DNA of 64,000 nucleotides from Candidatus Nitrosocosmicus sp. (GCA_031177355.1 JAPSGR010000006.1:17802-81801), one strand, 5' to 3'. Positions 51,899-61,289 are shown, counted from the stretch's first letter. Made by a program: numbers and translations. Notes: generated from the sequence alone by a model not told the origin.

Positions 51899-52387
51899 TT
51901 ATCCTTGTTCTTCTTCAGAGCTAGTATTTAGAGTCCCATTCTGAGCTAGTTGAAGCAATGGCCCAAAGGTCTGTCCGGCATCATTGCTGATTCTCATGAC
52001 AGGTTCATTAGCTGTCTGGTTGCGTTCCCACCATGTAACTATTACTGTATCACCATCTGCATCGACCATTGCATCTACAGATTCTAAGTCTGTTGTGTTG
52101 CTAAGGTTAATCTTATCACCAAATGTTACACCGCCATCTGTAGAAGATCTGAACAACACCTCATCATTTCCCGTTTTATTAGACCACCACGATACGTAAA
52201 CATTATCACCTGATACAGCGGTAGGCGCCTTTCTCTCATCAGCGGTAGGATCAATAAATGAGGCTGCGAATGCATGCTGTAGTTTTTGTTGTGTATCAAA
52301 TCCCTGTTGTATTGGTAAGGTTGCCATACTAACTGACAGCAAAAGGAAAATGAGTGTAATGCCACCAAATAGTTCGACTGATTTCAT
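51899..52387 (-). CDS. secreted protein with BNR/sialidase-like repeat (start trimmed to ATG at 52387)
   Basis: Signal peptide MKSVELFGGITLIFLLLSVSMATLPIQQ...AFA; SSTDGGVTFGDKINLSN and ISNDAGQTFGPLLQL Asp-box-like repeats. Confidence 0.7.
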   Translation of the reverse strand: MKSVELFGGITLIFLLLSVSMATLPIQQGFDTQQKLQHAFAASFIDPTADERKAPTAVSGDNVYVSWWSNKTGNDEVLFRSSTDGGVTFGDKINLSNTTDLESVDAMVDADGDTVIVTWWERNQTANEPVMRISNDAGQTFGPLLQLAQNGTLNTSSEEEQG

Positions 52388-52610
52388 GACTGCTCTATTT
52401 TCTTTGCTATATAAAATACCTTTTGATTCAATACCGGTCCCTATTCCAATATGGGTATAACACATGATTTGTAATAGAATGGATATAGTAGTTACAGCAG
52501 CAGACGACTGGAAAGATATTAAATGATGGCCTAGTAAGGGCCTGTCAAAGATACAGAATATCAATTAAAAGTGTCATAGCTCAGATGTATTATTATTTAC
52601 GTCTACTTTC

Positions 52611-52630
52611 TTTGATCCGGCCGCTACAAA
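52611..52630 (-). promoter_or_regulatory. dyad motif copy b
   Basis: Reverse complement TTTG-TAG-CGGCCG-GAT-CAAA (near-perfect dyad). Confidence 0.65.
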
Positions 52631-52843
52631 CGTATAAAATTCCTCTATAATTACTCACATCAGCAGTGCTAATAGTTCAAATCGAGTGTGTAACTACGGC
52701 GAATCAAATGAATGATACATTGTATTTTTAATCTTCTCTTGATAGTCAAGGTTAACTTTAGCTCCCAATGAAGTTGAAGTCGGGCCTTGAACTAATTCCA
52801 CAGTCGCCTCCTAAGTAAGGCCCGATATTCTTACAATTCGTCT

Positions 52844-53170
52844 TTAACAATTCAGTATTTCTCGAAGACTATCCGAATATTGATCGCCTGGTTCCAATAG
52901 TTCACAAGCTAACTTGTCGTTATCACGGTCATCATCTGTTAGAATGTCTCTTATGTCATTTGCAGATTCTATGGAGTTAGTTACGTCTAATGGATTCTGA
53001 ATTATGCCTTTTATAAGGTCACCAATTGTTTTGGGCTCTTCAGTTGGTGGTGGTGGAGTAATGACCGGCTTTACAGTTATAACCACTTCATCAGGTTCAC
53101 TTGATATCCCTTCTTCATTAGTGACAGTTAGTTGAAATACGAGATCTGTTTGTTCATTTGTTTTCGGCCG
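52844..53170 (-). pseudogene. C-terminal fragment of a PKD/Ig-like surface protein
   Basis: Open frame RPKTNEQTDLVFQLTVTNEEGISSEPDEVVITVKPVITPPPPTEEPK... with no ATG; preceded by the TAG inside dyad motif c. Confidence 0.55.
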
Positions 53171-53180
53171 CTATAACCAA
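53157..53180 (-). promoter_or_regulatory. dyad motif copy c
   Basis: Reverse complement GTTA-TAG-CGGCCG-AAAA-CAAA (1-nt longer spacer). Confidence 0.5.
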
Positions 53181-53257
53181 ATTAGTATTTTGGGATGATT
53201 ATCCTTCCTTGATGACTTGATGATTAAAGGTAATAAGTCATGTGGTTCAATACATCC

Positions 53258-53277
53258 TTTGTAGCGACCGAATCATA
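53258..53277 (+). promoter_or_regulatory. dyad motif copy d
   Basis: TTTG-TAG-CGACCG-AAT-CATA. Confidence 0.5.
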
Positions 53278-53360
53278 TCCTGAACTGAACGATTTATAAC
53301 AATAGTCACGGGTAATCAGCAAATAATAACAAAGTCTATAAATACGCATGATTAACGGTC

Positions 53361-54074
53361 ATGAGCAATTTGACAAATGAAGTAGAATCGAATTTACCAG
53401 GATATAAAAAGACTGCTTTTGTATGTCCTTTCTGCGGAGTATATGCTCACCAAAGCTGGGATATACACCTTCAAAACTCTAATCGAGGTAGTAGCTCCAA
53501 TTATTCAAAATATGAACTCTTAACATCTCGATGTCATAAATGTCATGAAGATTGTGTTTGGTATAACAAAAAGATGATTTATCCAGTGAATACCGGTTTA
53601 CCGCGGGCTCACTCAGATATGCCTGCCGAAGTGAGGACTCTTTATGAGGAATCAGCCCAAATCTATAATATATCCCGTAGAGCTTCGCTGGCTTTGTTAA
53701 GAATAGCAATCGAAATGTTAGTAAACGAATTATCTGGAAATTCCGGTGGACGATTATTCGACAAAATTGGAACCCTAAAGTCAAAGAATATAATAAATGA
53801 TATGATCCAAGAAGCATTTGATTCATTTCGTGTAATCGGAAATCAGGTAGTCCATCCTGGGCAGATAGAACTAGATGATAACATAGACCATGCGATATTA
53901 TTCAGTATCTTGAATTTTATGGTTGATATCGGGATCGCTAAACCACTACAAATAAGAAAACTATTTGAAGATAGTGTTCCAGATCCTCAAAAAGAGGCAA
54001 TTAATAAGAGGGATCTAAAGAATTCGACTAGCATGAAAGTAAACCCTCCTGAAGACGATTTACCGCAAAAATAA
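53361..54074 (+). CDS. zinc-ribbon plus DUF4145-like (HEPN-clan) protein
   Basis: CPFCGVYAHQSW...CHKCHEDCVWY; RRASLALLRIAIEMLVNEL...FDSFRVIGNQVVHPG. Confidence 0.75.
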   Translation: MSNLTNEVESNLPGYKKTAFVCPFCGVYAHQSWDIHLQNSNRGSSSNYSKYELLTSRCHKCHEDCVWYNKKMIYPVNTGLPRAHSDMPAEVRTLYEESAQIYNISRRASLALLRIAIEMLVNELSGNSGGRLFDKIGTLKSKNIINDMIQEAFDSFRVIGNQVVHPGQIELDDNIDHAILFSILNFMVDIGIAKPLQIRKLFEDSVPDPQKEAINKRDLKNSTSMKVNPPEDDLPQK

Positions 54075-54082
54075 TTCTTATA

Positions 54083-54322
54083 GTTGACGAATATGTCCTT
54101 GCGATAAATAAATCATTTCAAATTGTTATAATCAGATGTGTTAGGAATACAGATTCTATAGAAAAGCAAGACAGAAATCATAGGTATTTAGAAATTGTGT
54201 CATTTGTGTCACCGTCAGGTAACAGTAATGACTCAGTTATTTTCTCATTAATAATGAAAAATGTCAGGTATTGGTTTGCAAATATTGATGAATTATGGAA
54301 CAAGTATTCTACAGTAATATAA
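54083..54322 (+). pseudogene. unidentified coding relic (no start codon)
   Basis: 80-codon open frame VDEYVLAINKSFQIVIIRCVRN...VRYWFANIDELWNKYSTVI without ATG. Confidence 0.25.
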
Positions 54323-54431
54323 TTCAATAAAATTCTATTTGATCCAATATTCTCTTCAGTAAAATTCCTTTATAATTATATCGTTACCGGATTACTCACT
54401 CAATCACTATAAGAAATTATAACTTATGATA

Positions 54432-54453
54432 TTTAGAGTGGCCGAATCAAATA
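54432..54453 (+). promoter_or_regulatory. dyad motif copy e
   Basis: TTTA-GAG-TGGCCG-AAT-CAAA-TA. Confidence 0.55.
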
Positions 54454-54550
54454 ATAGATCGTAAAACAAAAAAGCCATCTTTTCAACGTAACGACAGTAA
54501 CTGAATATAGAAGTATCTACTTTGCGAAGGTCTTTAATAGAGTGTAACGA

Positions 54551-54660
54551 TGGTGGATATAGAATAGGTTTAGGTTACAGTCGATACAAAAAGATAATGG
54601 CAGAGAATTATACACCGGCTATTATATTATAAGTAAAAATTCTACAGAATGACGTAGAAA
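54551..54660 (+). pseudogene. decayed paralog of the 55881-56144 gene
   Basis: ATGGTGGATATAGAA (MVDIE) then frameshifted DNGRELYTGYYIISKN, compare HNGKEIFKGFYSIGKK. Confidence 0.55.
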
Positions 54661-54765
54661 TTTACAATAACGGATCCACTCGGGAAGAGGAAAATTTTGA
54701 GAAACTATTTCGTCGTATTCAGTTATTGTAATTAGTAAAGATGTTTTATGTAGATTATCTAACTG

Positions 54766-55509
54766 TTAATCTTCTCTCGCAAATGGGTCTAGAATGACTC
54801 TTTCAACCAACAAGCGATAGATTATCCTATCCAAAATCTCTATAACTTCAGGTAATATTGTCAATATCAACAGGTCTAAAAAATCACCATAATTTGGCGG
54901 ATTTCCTTTCTCAAATTTGTATGACTTTCCGTTGCAATCAACGACTTCATCGCTTTGAGTATAAACCCCGTTATTGTGTATAGCATTTCTGACATTATGG
55001 AACAATTGAATACAACCACACTTTGAGTTTAAATCCAAGAAACCTAAAATTTCCTTAACTAGTGTGCCAAAATTACCCTCCTTAATTTCACCTTTTGCTG
55101 GTGGATTTAGTAAATAATTATAGAAAACTCTAACTCTACTTTCCAAAATTGAGAAACATGATGTATATAATCCTACGATCATAGACTTGATGAATTCATC
55201 GGAAATTGTTTGACGTCGAACCATCCTCATGATTTCTTTATCACCGAGATAATTGTCAACATACTGATCCAAATATGAAAAGTAAATCTCGTAATTGGAA
55301 TTCCACCAATCGTCTTTACCTAAACATTGATCTCTAAAGATGAACGATAGCTTTGCAAAACGAATAATAGAAGAAAGCGTATTATATGTAGTATATCTAA
55401 TATCTACTTTCCAATCAGAATTTTTATTCGGAATATTCATTGCCGTTTCAGCGGCCTTATTAAATAGCTTAACCTCTAGCGTATGTAAATTATATATCGC
55501 ATCATCCAT
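54766..55509 (-). CDS. HEPN-like hypothetical protein
   Basis: 247 aa alpha-helical; LFHNVRNAIHNNGVY motif near the C-terminal half. Confidence 0.55.
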   Translation of the reverse strand: MDDAIYNLHTLEVKLFNKAAETAMNIPNKNSDWKVDIRYTTYNTLSSIIRFAKLSFIFRDQCLGKDDWWNSNYEIYFSYLDQYVDNYLGDKEIMRMVRRQTISDEFIKSMIVGLYTSCFSILESRVRVFYNYLLNPPAKGEIKEGNFGTLVKEILGFLDLNSKCGCIQLFHNVRNAIHNNGVYTQSDEVVDCNGKSYKFEKGNPPNYGDFLDLLILTILPEVIEILDRIIYRLLVERVILDPFARED

Positions 55510-55810
55510 TTTTAAATATTAATAGATCATGTGTAATTAACAGTAGCCTGTATCATCAACAACGGATTATTGATTTAGATACAGAATCAACTTTATCGTT
55601 TTTGCTATTTGAGTCATTTGTTGCATATCTAAAAATAATTCTGATCAATTGCTATCTGACTAATCTAAGATTTGTCATTCTAGGCTTTTAGATTAGATCT
55701 TATTAAAGCTGATAAAAACAGCTTCGGTTCAAAGATCATATAACATCACAATATATTCCCTCTGATCGTTACGTTAATCCGGCAAGCGTTTTAGATAAAG
55801 TCTTGTATTC

Positions 55811-55831
55811 TTTTGAGCGGCCGAAACAAAG
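55811..55831 (+). promoter_or_regulatory. dyad motif copy f
   Basis: TTTT-GAG-CGGCCG-AAA-CAAA-G, 50 bp upstream of ATG 55881. Confidence 0.6.
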
Positions 55832-55880
55832 AATCAATCATAAAATCTAATATAATTCAGATTCCAGTTCATAGATACTA

Positions 55881-56144
55881 ATGGTAGATATAGAGGAGGC
55901 TTATGTTCGCGATCTATATAAAAAGCATAACGGAAAGGAGATTTTCAAGGGTTTTTACTCTATAGGAAAAAAGATCTATCAAGACGATGGTGAAATCGTT
56001 AATGAGGGCTTTGGTCTGGATAGAGAAGAATTAGAAATCCTCAGAGCTAGAATTATGGCAGTATTAATCGATGAATTGCCAATAAATAAGAAATCTAGTT
56101 CTAGTTCACATATCAATGAACCAAAACAGACAAAACTATTCTAA
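55881..56144 (+). CDS. small conserved hypothetical protein (intact member of a locally repeated family)
   Basis: MVDIEEAYVRDLYKKHNGKEIFKGFYSIGKKIYQDDGEIVNEGFGLDREELEILRARIMAVLID; relics at 54551, ~61290 and ~61850. Confidence 0.75.
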   Translation: MVDIEEAYVRDLYKKHNGKEIFKGFYSIGKKIYQDDGEIVNEGFGLDREELEILRARIMAVLIDELPINKKSSSSSHINEPKQTKLF

Positions 56145-56249
56145 AGTGGACTTGCTTTAAAAGTCATAATTAACTATTGTATTAGAGACAAACCAATCGT
56201 TAGCATGATATGGAATATTACTGATTAGCTTTAAATTGAATTCATTGGC

Positions 56250-56271
56250 TTTGCAGCGGCCTAATCAAATA
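56250..56271 (+). promoter_or_regulatory. dyad motif copy g
   Basis: TTTG-CAG-CGGCCT-AAT-CAAA-TA. Confidence 0.55.
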
Positions 56272-56544
56272 ACAAATCTATAATAACATAGTTAAATATA
56301 TAGTCAAGCCTACCTGCCATCTATCTTCCGAACATAGAGATATCTTGACATAGCATATATTGATAGTATGAGATTTCTTTCTTTACCTTTAGTTACAACG
56401 GCATAAAACTATTATTGATATTTAATAAATAGGAAATTCTTAGCAGTTTTTAATAGTATATAGTTATCAGTAATTTGCTACGCTAATTAAATCATAAGAA
56501 TATCATCCTTATCTCTTTTATTTAATAATTAATACTCTCCCATA

Positions 56545-57033
56545 TTGAATAATAAATCTAATATTAATACCTCAAAAGGCAAAGTGTACTTAACAGTAGT
56601 AGCAATGGCATCACTGTTAGTGATGGCGTTTAACGTAAACACAAACTCTATGAATGTAAATGCAGTTGACTTTGGTTTAATATCAAAGGATTTCAATGTG
56701 GGAAGCATTGATACTAATAGTCTTTTCAACTGTGTAGGAGCAGCAATAACTTGCGACAATGACAACACTGTTAACAATAATATCGCTATAAATAACGGAA
56801 CTAGTGGAAATAACCCACCCCCACCAGTACCACTAACCTGTGAAGAATGCTTTGAAGAACATCTAACAACTGCACAATTGGCTTTACTTTCTCCACCCTC
56901 AGAGATATGTTCAGTTATAATGGGAGATTCTAGCTATTTGGGTGTGCTCGAAGAAACCCTGAATGATATCGGAGTTGATGCAGAAGTAGTTGCTGATCTG
57001 ATAGCCTGTATAGAAGCAGCCTTAAATTTATGA
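56545..57033 (+). CDS. small secreted protein
   Basis: N-terminal signal-like VYLTVVAMASLLVMAFNVNTNSMNVNA; Asn/Pro-rich linker; CEECFEEHLT... Confidence 0.6.
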   Translation: MNNKSNINTSKGKVYLTVVAMASLLVMAFNVNTNSMNVNAVDFGLISKDFNVGSIDTNSLFNCVGAAITCDNDNTVNNNIAINNGTSGNNPPPPVPLTCEECFEEHLTTAQLALLSPPSEICSVIMGDSSYLGVLEETLNDIGVDAEVVADLIACIEAALNL

Positions 57034-57131
57034 GTTAAAGTCTCAACTTTTTATTCCAATACATTCGCTGTCATATCAAAGACTTGAAGTGAATGTGTAA
57101 TTTCCAATAATAACTTTTATTGTTATTTGAA

Positions 57132-57458
57132 TTAAATAATCAACTCCTTTTTTAATCCATCCAATACAGGCTTTATCCTCTTTGTTATTATTTCGTTTAT
57201 GTCCGGTCGATAATAATGATTTACAAAAACAGAACTTGAAATTCTCCCCTACAACAAATCAATAATCTCAGGTTCTATTCCTTTGTTTCGCAAGGAAGTA
57301 GCTAAGACATGGCGAGGGTAGACAGATGCAATGAAATATTCGACCTTTAATCTTCTTCCAACTGAACTGTTTACTGTTTGACGGAGTAGCGTAACTATTT
57401 CAAGAATATTTGTATTTATTATACTTGTAAATGCCTTACTTGTTACTTTCATAAACAA
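57132..57458 (-). pseudogene. C-terminal part of a tyrosine recombinase/integrase, interrupted by in-frame TAG
   Basis: YPRHVLATSLRNKGIEPEIIDLL-(TAG)-GRISSSVFVNHYYRPDINEIITKRIKPVLDGLKKELII; DLLQGR and HYYRP are typical of archaeal integrases. Confidence 0.75.
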
Positions 57459-57586
57459 GGTAAGGGATTTATAGTTAAGTGACTAATGTATTATTCTATT
57501 TTCAATAAAGTAAAAGACTATTTTCTTCTTAACTATGAAAGACATTTAGCATACAAAAAGAGGATATTAGATTGTAAAGTAAGCAT

Positions 57587-59995
57587 TTGACAAATCGCGA
57601 TAATCCTATGACTTCGGATAGTGACTCTTTTGATAAAAACAGTAGTTCATCAATTTCCAATATTAACAGATCTCGCTCTGACATAAACTATGTTAAACCT
57701 GTAAAAGACGAATCTGAAAATACTGAGGTATGGCATGGCCAAGATATGGCTATGGGTGGATTGTTACGCACAATGTCTAGAGTAAAGTCCGCAGCAGATA
57801 TTGTAGGTGATTCTTTGTCTCCCTCTTTTTCAATGGGTGTTGAACAGATAAGAAGTGGTTACGATGATTTTAAAAGAAGAAACGTAAAGATAAGGTTTAT
57901 TACTGAAATTACTAAGGATAACCTCTCTTATTGCAAAGAATTGATGCATTATGTTGAGCTTCGCCATATGGAAGCTGTAAGAGGCAATATGGCCGTTAGT
58001 GAAACAGAATATGTTGCAACCGCGAATCTAGATGGCGAAGCAAAACCCATTATCCAAACTATATACAGCAACGTAAAAGCCATAGTTGAGCAACACAAGT
58101 ATTTTTTTGATAATTTGTGGAAGAAGGCAACACCTGCAGAACAAAGGATTATGGAAATTGAACAAGGCTTACTACCTGTTGAGACTAAGGTCTTTGATAG
58201 CCCTGAAGAAATATACAAACTCATAGAAGATATTATTGATAATAGCACTAATGGATTGTCAAATTGCTCTACAATAGGCGGTTTTCAAATGATATATGAG
58301 GATAAGAAACTTTTTCACTCTTACTCAAAGCTTTTGTCTAAATACAAAGAAGGAAAGGTGAAAGGAGGTGTACGATGGATAACGTATATTGAAGATAAAA
58401 ATGAGCACGTCGACATCATAAATAAATTCCTCAACATAGGCATAGAAATCAAACATACAAGTAGTCTACCCCCAATGAATTTTGCATTATCTGATAAACA
58501 GTTCCATGGGACTATTGAAAAAATGGATAATGGAAAGATGTCTAAGAATATTTTATATAGCACAGAGCCTTTATACATTAAACACTTTAAAACCATTTTT
58601 GAAGAATTATGGAAAGAAGGAATAAGTGCACAACAACGAATAAGACATATAAAAACAGGTATTGCCGCTGTAACAACTAAAGTAATAGAAAATCCAATTC
58701 AATCAAAGAATATCTTTCTACAGATAATTGAAGAAGCACAAGAGGAAATAATGGTCATATTTCCATCACTAAATAGCATAAAAAGGCAAAGTAAAATTGG
58801 TTTGTTTAACTTACTTAAACTTAAGAATCAACAGAATTTTCGAATTAGAATTCTGTCACCAATGATAGATATTGTAAAGGAAATACTATTATTAGAATAT
58901 TCCAAAGAAAGCAATAATAGGATAGATAACATCGTCGTTAGAGAGATTCCAAGACAACAAACAATTAGATCCACTATTCTAATGGTAGACAAAAAACAGA
59001 TGTTATCCATTGAGGTTAAAGATGATAATAAAGAAACATTTGAGGAGGCTATAGGACTAGTCACATATTCCACAAGCCACCCTACCTTGGTATCATATGT
59101 ATCAATTTTTGAGACTCTCTGGATTCAAACAGAAATGTTTGAGAATATAAGAATAGCGAATGAAAAATTAATAGAAAGTGAAGAACTAGAACGTGAATTT
59201 ATTAATACTGCTGCACATGAACTGAGGACTCCAACCCAAGCAATAATGGGCTATACAGAGTTAGATAAAGAAATTTTTGATGATCTTTTAAAAAATCCAA
59301 AAATAATGTCCGATGAAGAGTCAAGAAGAATTATTCAGCATCTTCTCAAACACTTTGATGCCATTTCTAGAAATGCTTCTAGGTTAGATGATTTGATAAG
59401 TAATTTACTTGATGTTGCAAGAATTGAATCAAACAGAAACAATAGTTTGATGCTACACAAAGAAAAATTGGATTTGGTTAATGAAATTGATGAATCGATC
59501 AAAACACAATTAGATCAAAAGATAAAAAATAAGAAAATTAAAGTAAATATTATCAATCAAACATTAAAAGGACAATGTTGGGTTTTTGCTGATAGAACCC
59601 GATTGAATCAGATTATAAATAATCTAATTAATAACGCAATTAAATTCTCTCCTGTGAATGGTATTATCGATATTGTTATTAGGAACAATGATCATCATTA
59701 TTACAAAGAAGACTCAAAAGAAATTGATAGAGAAATAAGAGGATCAAATAAATCTGAAATTTTAGTAGGCATCTCTGATGTTGGTAAAGGAATATCTCCT
59801 CAAATAATACCTAGGCTATTTCATAAATTTATCACAGACTCAGATGCCGGAACTGGTCTTGGATTATATATAACTAGAAAGTTGGTAGAGGCACATGGTG
59901 GAAATATATGGGCATTTAACAATAAGGATAGAGTAGGATCTACTTTTGTATTTAGTTTACCAAAAGTCGATAATGACATTCTAGATAAAAAGTAG
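57587..59995 (+). CDS. sensor histidine kinase with repeated N-terminal PLD/TrmB-like sensor modules
   Basis: H-box FINTAAHELRTPTQAIMGYTE, DVGKGI, GTGLGLYITRKLV; repeated LWKKATPAEQRIMEIEQGLLPVETKV / LWKEGISAQQRIRHIKTGIAAVTTKV. Confidence 0.88.
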   Translation: MTNRDNPMTSDSDSFDKNSSSSISNINRSRSDINYVKPVKDESENTEVWHGQDMAMGGLLRTMSRVKSAADIVGDSLSPSFSMGVEQIRSGYDDFKRRNVKIRFITEITKDNLSYCKELMHYVELRHMEAVRGNMAVSETEYVATANLDGEAKPIIQTIYSNVKAIVEQHKYFFDNLWKKATPAEQRIMEIEQGLLPVETKVFDSPEEIYKLIEDIIDNSTNGLSNCSTIGGFQMIYEDKKLFHSYSKLLSKYKEGKVKGGVRWITYIEDKNEHVDIINKFLNIGIEIKHTSSLPPMNFALSDKQFHGTIEKMDNGKMSKNILYSTEPLYIKHFKTIFEELWKEGISAQQRIRHIKTGIAAVTTKVIENPIQSKNIFLQIIEEAQEEIMVIFPSLNSIKRQSKIGLFNLLKLKNQQNFRIRILSPMIDIVKEILLLEYSKESNNRIDNIVVREIPRQQTIRSTILMVDKKQMLSIEVKDDNKETFEEAIGLVTYSTSHPTLVSYVSIFETLWIQTEMFENIRIANEKLIESEELEREFINTAAHELRTPTQAIMGYTELDKEIFDDLLKNPKIMSDEESRRIIQHLLKHFDAISRNASRLDDLISNLLDVARIESNRNNSLMLHKEKLDLVNEIDESIKTQLDQKIKNKKIKVNIINQTLKGQCWVFADRTRLNQIINNLINNAIKFSPVNGIIDIVIRNNDHHYYKEDSKEIDREIRGSNKSEILVGISDVGKGISPQIIPRLFHKFITDSDAGTGLGLYITRKLVEAHGGNIWAFNNKDRVGSTFVFSLPKVDNDILDKK

Positions 59996-60681
59996 ATATT
60001 TAAAATATTGACTTGCTCTTAATTAATTTTGCCAATCTAAACCCTCAATATTCAAAATGTCGCCAACTCTAGAAATTATAACTTGTACTTATAAATTTTG
60101 CCAAGATATTTCCCTCTTTTGAGAATTGTTAAATGTTTCTGCCCGTCTTTCTACTGCTTAAGTTTTCAGCAGATGACATTATTAAGATAAGTTAAACTAT
60201 TTTTATATGGTTTCCCGCTCTATAATAATAATTCAAATTAATTTGTAGTAGACATTCAAAGGGGACATAACATCCACCACTCAAAGGTAGTGGATTAGTG
60301 TCGTATATGTGATTTAATTAGCCAAATATCTTATTAGGACTATTTCTTATAACAAGATGTTTATTCTATATAGTAAACCTTAATTATCTGGTTGCAACAT
60401 TTGATTCTAAGATACCCTTCATTCGTAACATAAATTATTCATAAAAAGAGGAAAAATTTAGGGAATGAAATTCAAATTATTCTAATTTTAAATAAATCCA
60501 ATTATATCTAGAATTCACGAACACTCCACAATATATCATACTAATTACCCTAACCATTCACCTGTTTTCGTAAAACTTCTTTAAATGCGATAAGCGAATT
60601 TCAAATATTCTAATTACACAGGTATCTTAACTTATTTAGAGAACAGCAACTTTTATTATCAAGTTGGTTTGAGAAGAAAGC

Positions 60682-60969
60682 ATGATAATGAACAACAAAT
60701 TAATCATGATTGTTGTTATGATAACTCTAACGTTAGCAATGCTAACCAGCCCATCTATTGTGTCAGCAATTTCTAAGGATTCAATACCGATTAAAGACAT
60801 AGAACAAAATTCAGCAGAGGTAGTAGAATCAAACAATTCTGCGACATCTAATTCTGGGTCGACTACGAGTTTTGCAAAGAAGGGCAACAGTCAGAACTCT
60901 CCTGTCCCACCTGAATGTCCAAAACAAGGACCAATTCCACCAAACTGCACTTTGAAACCAAAGTTTTAA
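60682..60969 (+). CDS. small secreted protein
   Basis: Signal peptide-like MIMNNKLIMIVVMITLTLAMLTSPSIVSA, Pro-rich C-terminus. Confidence 0.5.
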   Translation: MIMNNKLIMIVVMITLTLAMLTSPSIVSAISKDSIPIKDIEQNSAEVVESNNSATSNSGSTTSFAKKGNSQNSPVPPECPKQGPIPPNCTLKPKF

Positions 60970-61289
60970 GCAAAAATAGGATTATATGTATAACACTAGT
61001 CAGCAATAACCACATCCAATGGCTTGGTAGCGGGAAGATCTACTCGTCATGCGTCAGTGCATCCGTATTACAATGTAACGTATTTGGAAGTATTGCACTA
61101 GGACCTTTAAAATCCGCTTCTCCCGGTTCATCCAAAAAATCAATAAAACGATAGCATTTCATACACATAGTAAAAGCAATAAGATATCTTTATTGACCTC
61201 TTTAGCTAATTTCATTGTGTTCGAATTTTTTTCTATCCTTTCTTCCAATATATCTATATTCACTTGCGAATTCGAGAGATATGTACGAA

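Noticed and set aside
51726-56271. Integron-style cassette array with attC sites
   Set aside because: No integron integrase seen and the dyad lacks recognisable attC R'/R'' boxes; kept only as a general recombination-site alternative.
61040-61162. Minus-strand mini-ORF MKCYRFIDFLDEPGEADFKGPSAILPNTLHCNTDALTHDE
   Set aside because: Only 40 aa with no supporting evidence; not reported as a CDS.
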